Origin: Verrucomicrobiia bacterium
Lineage (GTDB): Bacteria > Verrucomicrobiota > Verrucomicrobiia > JABWAM01
Reading direction: 5' to 3'
Assembly: GCA_013360985.1 (NCBI GenBank)
Contig: JABWAM010000160.1
Coordinates: 1 to 5,809 of the forward strand
Length of the DNA: 5,809 bases
In this document: one piece after another, positions 5,189 through 5,809 of the stretch
Layout of the letters: each line of letters opens with the position of its first letter
How positions within the stretch are numbered: position 1 is the first letter of the stretch
Notes under the pieces: generated by a model
What the model saw: the letters and a program-made list of their open reading frames with translations, nothing else
What the model was told of the DNA's origin: nothing
Database searches by the model: none
Position numbers and translations under genes: made by a program

Positions 5189-5644
5189 ATGGGGGATCCG
5201 GCGCTGCCATTCGAGCTTCGCCTGACCCTGCGCGCGGGTACGGTTTACTACTTCGTCCACCGCGGGCTCTTCTCGGCCGAGCCGCACTACTTCGTCGTCG
5301 CCAATCCCACGCCGCTCACGGATTCGGTGCTCCTCCTCGCCGTGGCCTCCTCGCAAGTGGAGAAGATCCGGGCGCGTCGCCGCGGCATGCCCAACGCCAC
5401 CCTCGTGACCGTCGAGCCCGCGGCCTACGCGCCGTTCACGAAGCCGACCTTGATCGACTGCAACATGGTCTTTGAGTTGCCCCGGTCGGAGCTCGTCGCC
5501 AAGTTCGGTGCCCGTGAACTGAAGTTCCATCCGGATCTCCCTTCGGACATCGTGCGGTTGGTCCAGGCGGGCATCCTTGCAAGCCCCCGCGTGGACATGG
5601 CCCACAAGAAGATCATCGATCCCAACTATACGCCTCCACCGTGA
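5189..5644 (+). CDS. Putative toxin partner of the Panacea protein, MazF/PemK-like pattern
   Basis: A 151-residue protein I cannot assign to a named family. A clear Shine-Dalgarno GAGGG (5178-5182) overlaps the antitoxin stop, six bases before the ATG, so the two are co-translated. The order of predicted elements resembles the SH3-like barrel of MazF/PemK: an early strand AGTVYYFVH (16-24), EPHYFVVANP (31-40), the strand SVLLLAVASSQ (46-56), ATLVTVEP (70-77), the segment KPTLIDCNMVFELPRSELV (85-103), and a C-terminal helix SDIVRLVQAGIL (119-130). The usual MazF RP pair near the second strand is not present, so if related it is divergent. It ends in a Pro-rich tail. Position and size fit a toxin; the activity is unknown. 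Alternative: a non-toxic accessory protein of the restriction locus. Its stop overlaps the next GTG. Confidence 0.7.
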   Translation: MGDPALPFELRLTLRAGTVYYFVHRGLFSAEPHYFVVANPTPLTDSVLLLAVASSQVEKIRARRRGMPNATLVTVEPAAYAPFTKPTLIDCNMVFELPRSELVAKFGARELKFHPDLPSDIVRLVQAGILASPRVDMAHKKIIDPNYTPPP

Positions 5645-5697
5645 CCGCTCCCGCCCAACTCGTCTCCAAGCTCTGGAACCACCCCGAGATGACGTGA
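5641..5697 (+). pseudogene. Truncated start of a type I restriction methyltransferase (HsdM-like)
   Basis: GTG 5641 overlaps the preceding stop (GTGA) and opens an 18-codon frame. Its first 13 residues, VTAPAQLVSKLWN, match the characteristic HsdM N-terminus, in which a (T)AQLV.KLWN segment is normally followed by a cysteine/asparagine and RDDG stretch. Here similarity ends after LWN and the frame reads HPEMT and stops. So only the first about 40 bases of the gene remain. If real, the TA pair was once directly joined, by translational coupling, to a type I restriction-modification operon. Only 11-13 residues support this, so chance is not fully excluded. No Shine-Dalgarno is seen. Confidence 0.5.
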
Positions 5698-5710
5698 CCC
5701 CGCTTTTTTG

Positions 5711-5809
5711 GGCTCTCCCCGGTTTCCTGTGGGTTCACGAGTGGATGGGTGAGGGGTTGAGATCGAGGCCGCCGCAATGAAAGTAGATGAGGGTTTTGAG
5801 GTGTTCGAC
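5711..5809 (+). mobile_element. Possible left end of an ISL3-like insertion sequence, cut by the window edge
   Basis: GGCTCTCCCCGGTTTCCTGT followed by GGGT (5711-5734) looks like the terminal inverted repeat of ISL3-family elements, which often open with GGCTCTT and contain a GTGGGT further in; this comparison is from memory. An AT-rich block GCTTTTTTG lies just outside, which suits the target preference of the family. A possible transposase start follows 66 bases inside. The other end lies beyond the window, so the inverted repeat and target duplication cannot be checked. Confidence 0.4.
5777..5809 (+). CDS. Partial ORF at the right edge, possible transposase start
   Basis: ATG 5777 with GAGG (5765-5768) eight bases upstream opens a frame MKVDEGFEVFD that runs off the window. 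Eleven residues are too few to identify. Its distance from the presumed insertion-sequence end and the Shine-Dalgarno make a transposase start plausible. Confidence 0.35.
   Translation, partial: MKVDEGFEVFD

Noticed and set aside
4007..5605. 532-codon open frame on the - strand
   Set aside because: Covers both TA genes and part of the unknown gene in antisense; most of it is composition-driven. Only the short part at 4364-4486 was kept as a weak observation.
5702..5710. T-run as an intrinsic terminator after the TA pair
   Set aside because: No GC hairpin lies immediately before the six T residues, so there is no terminator structure.
5577..5780. 67-codon + strand frame at the right edge
   Set aside because: Out of frame with the toxin partner and the HsdM-like start; it runs across the presumed junctions and matches nothing.

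Overview
The window is GC-rich bacterial DNA that falls into two parts: a compact housekeeping block on the left (59-3154) and a patchwork accessory region on the right (3155-5809). All convincing genes lie on the + strand. The order pth, rpsF, ssb, a GH57/DUF1957 glucan branching enzyme next to them, the high GC and the lack of Shine-Dalgarno sequences before the core genes suggest Verrucomicrobiota, perhaps the Opitutales. This is an inference from gene order and style; there is no rRNA or other marker to confirm it.

Housekeeping block. A GH57 1,4-alpha-glucan branching enzyme (59-1639) is followed after 12 bases by pth, peptidyl-tRNA hydrolase (1652-2272). The pth stop overlaps the start of rpsF, ribosomal protein S6 (2269-2619), in an ATGA. 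After 61 bases comes ssb, single-strand DNA-binding protein (2681-3154), with an intact acidic DDIPF tip. In many bacteria rpsR and rplI come next. Here they do not, and no S18 coding sequence is visible anywhere downstream in the window.

Accessory region. 3155-3513 carries no convincing gene but holds a dense set of inverted repeats (3246-3432) that looks like a structured or REP-like element. A 40-codon small ORF (3514-3636) and an unrecognised basic protein (3665-4285) follow in less GC-rich sequence. The latter may carry a one-base frameshift near its start. 4286-4582 is a gene-poor stretch with a possible decayed transposase fragment on the - strand and a pyrimidine-rich leader.

Next is a two-gene unit: a Panacea/SocA-family antitoxin (DUF4065, 4583-5179) and, nine bases later, an unrecognised 151-residue partner (5189-5644) whose strand pattern resembles the MazF/PemK barrel. 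This is the best candidate for an undescribed toxin-antitoxin pair. The partner's stop overlaps a GTG that opens an 18-codon frame (5641-5697) whose first 13 residues resemble the N-terminus of HsdM, the type I restriction methyltransferase, before the similarity ends. About 15 bases later comes a sequence resembling an ISL3-family terminal repeat (from about 5711) and the start of a possible transposase (5777, running off the window). The right side therefore reads as the edge of a defence locus (TA pair plus type I restriction system) that has been broken by rearrangement or insertion.
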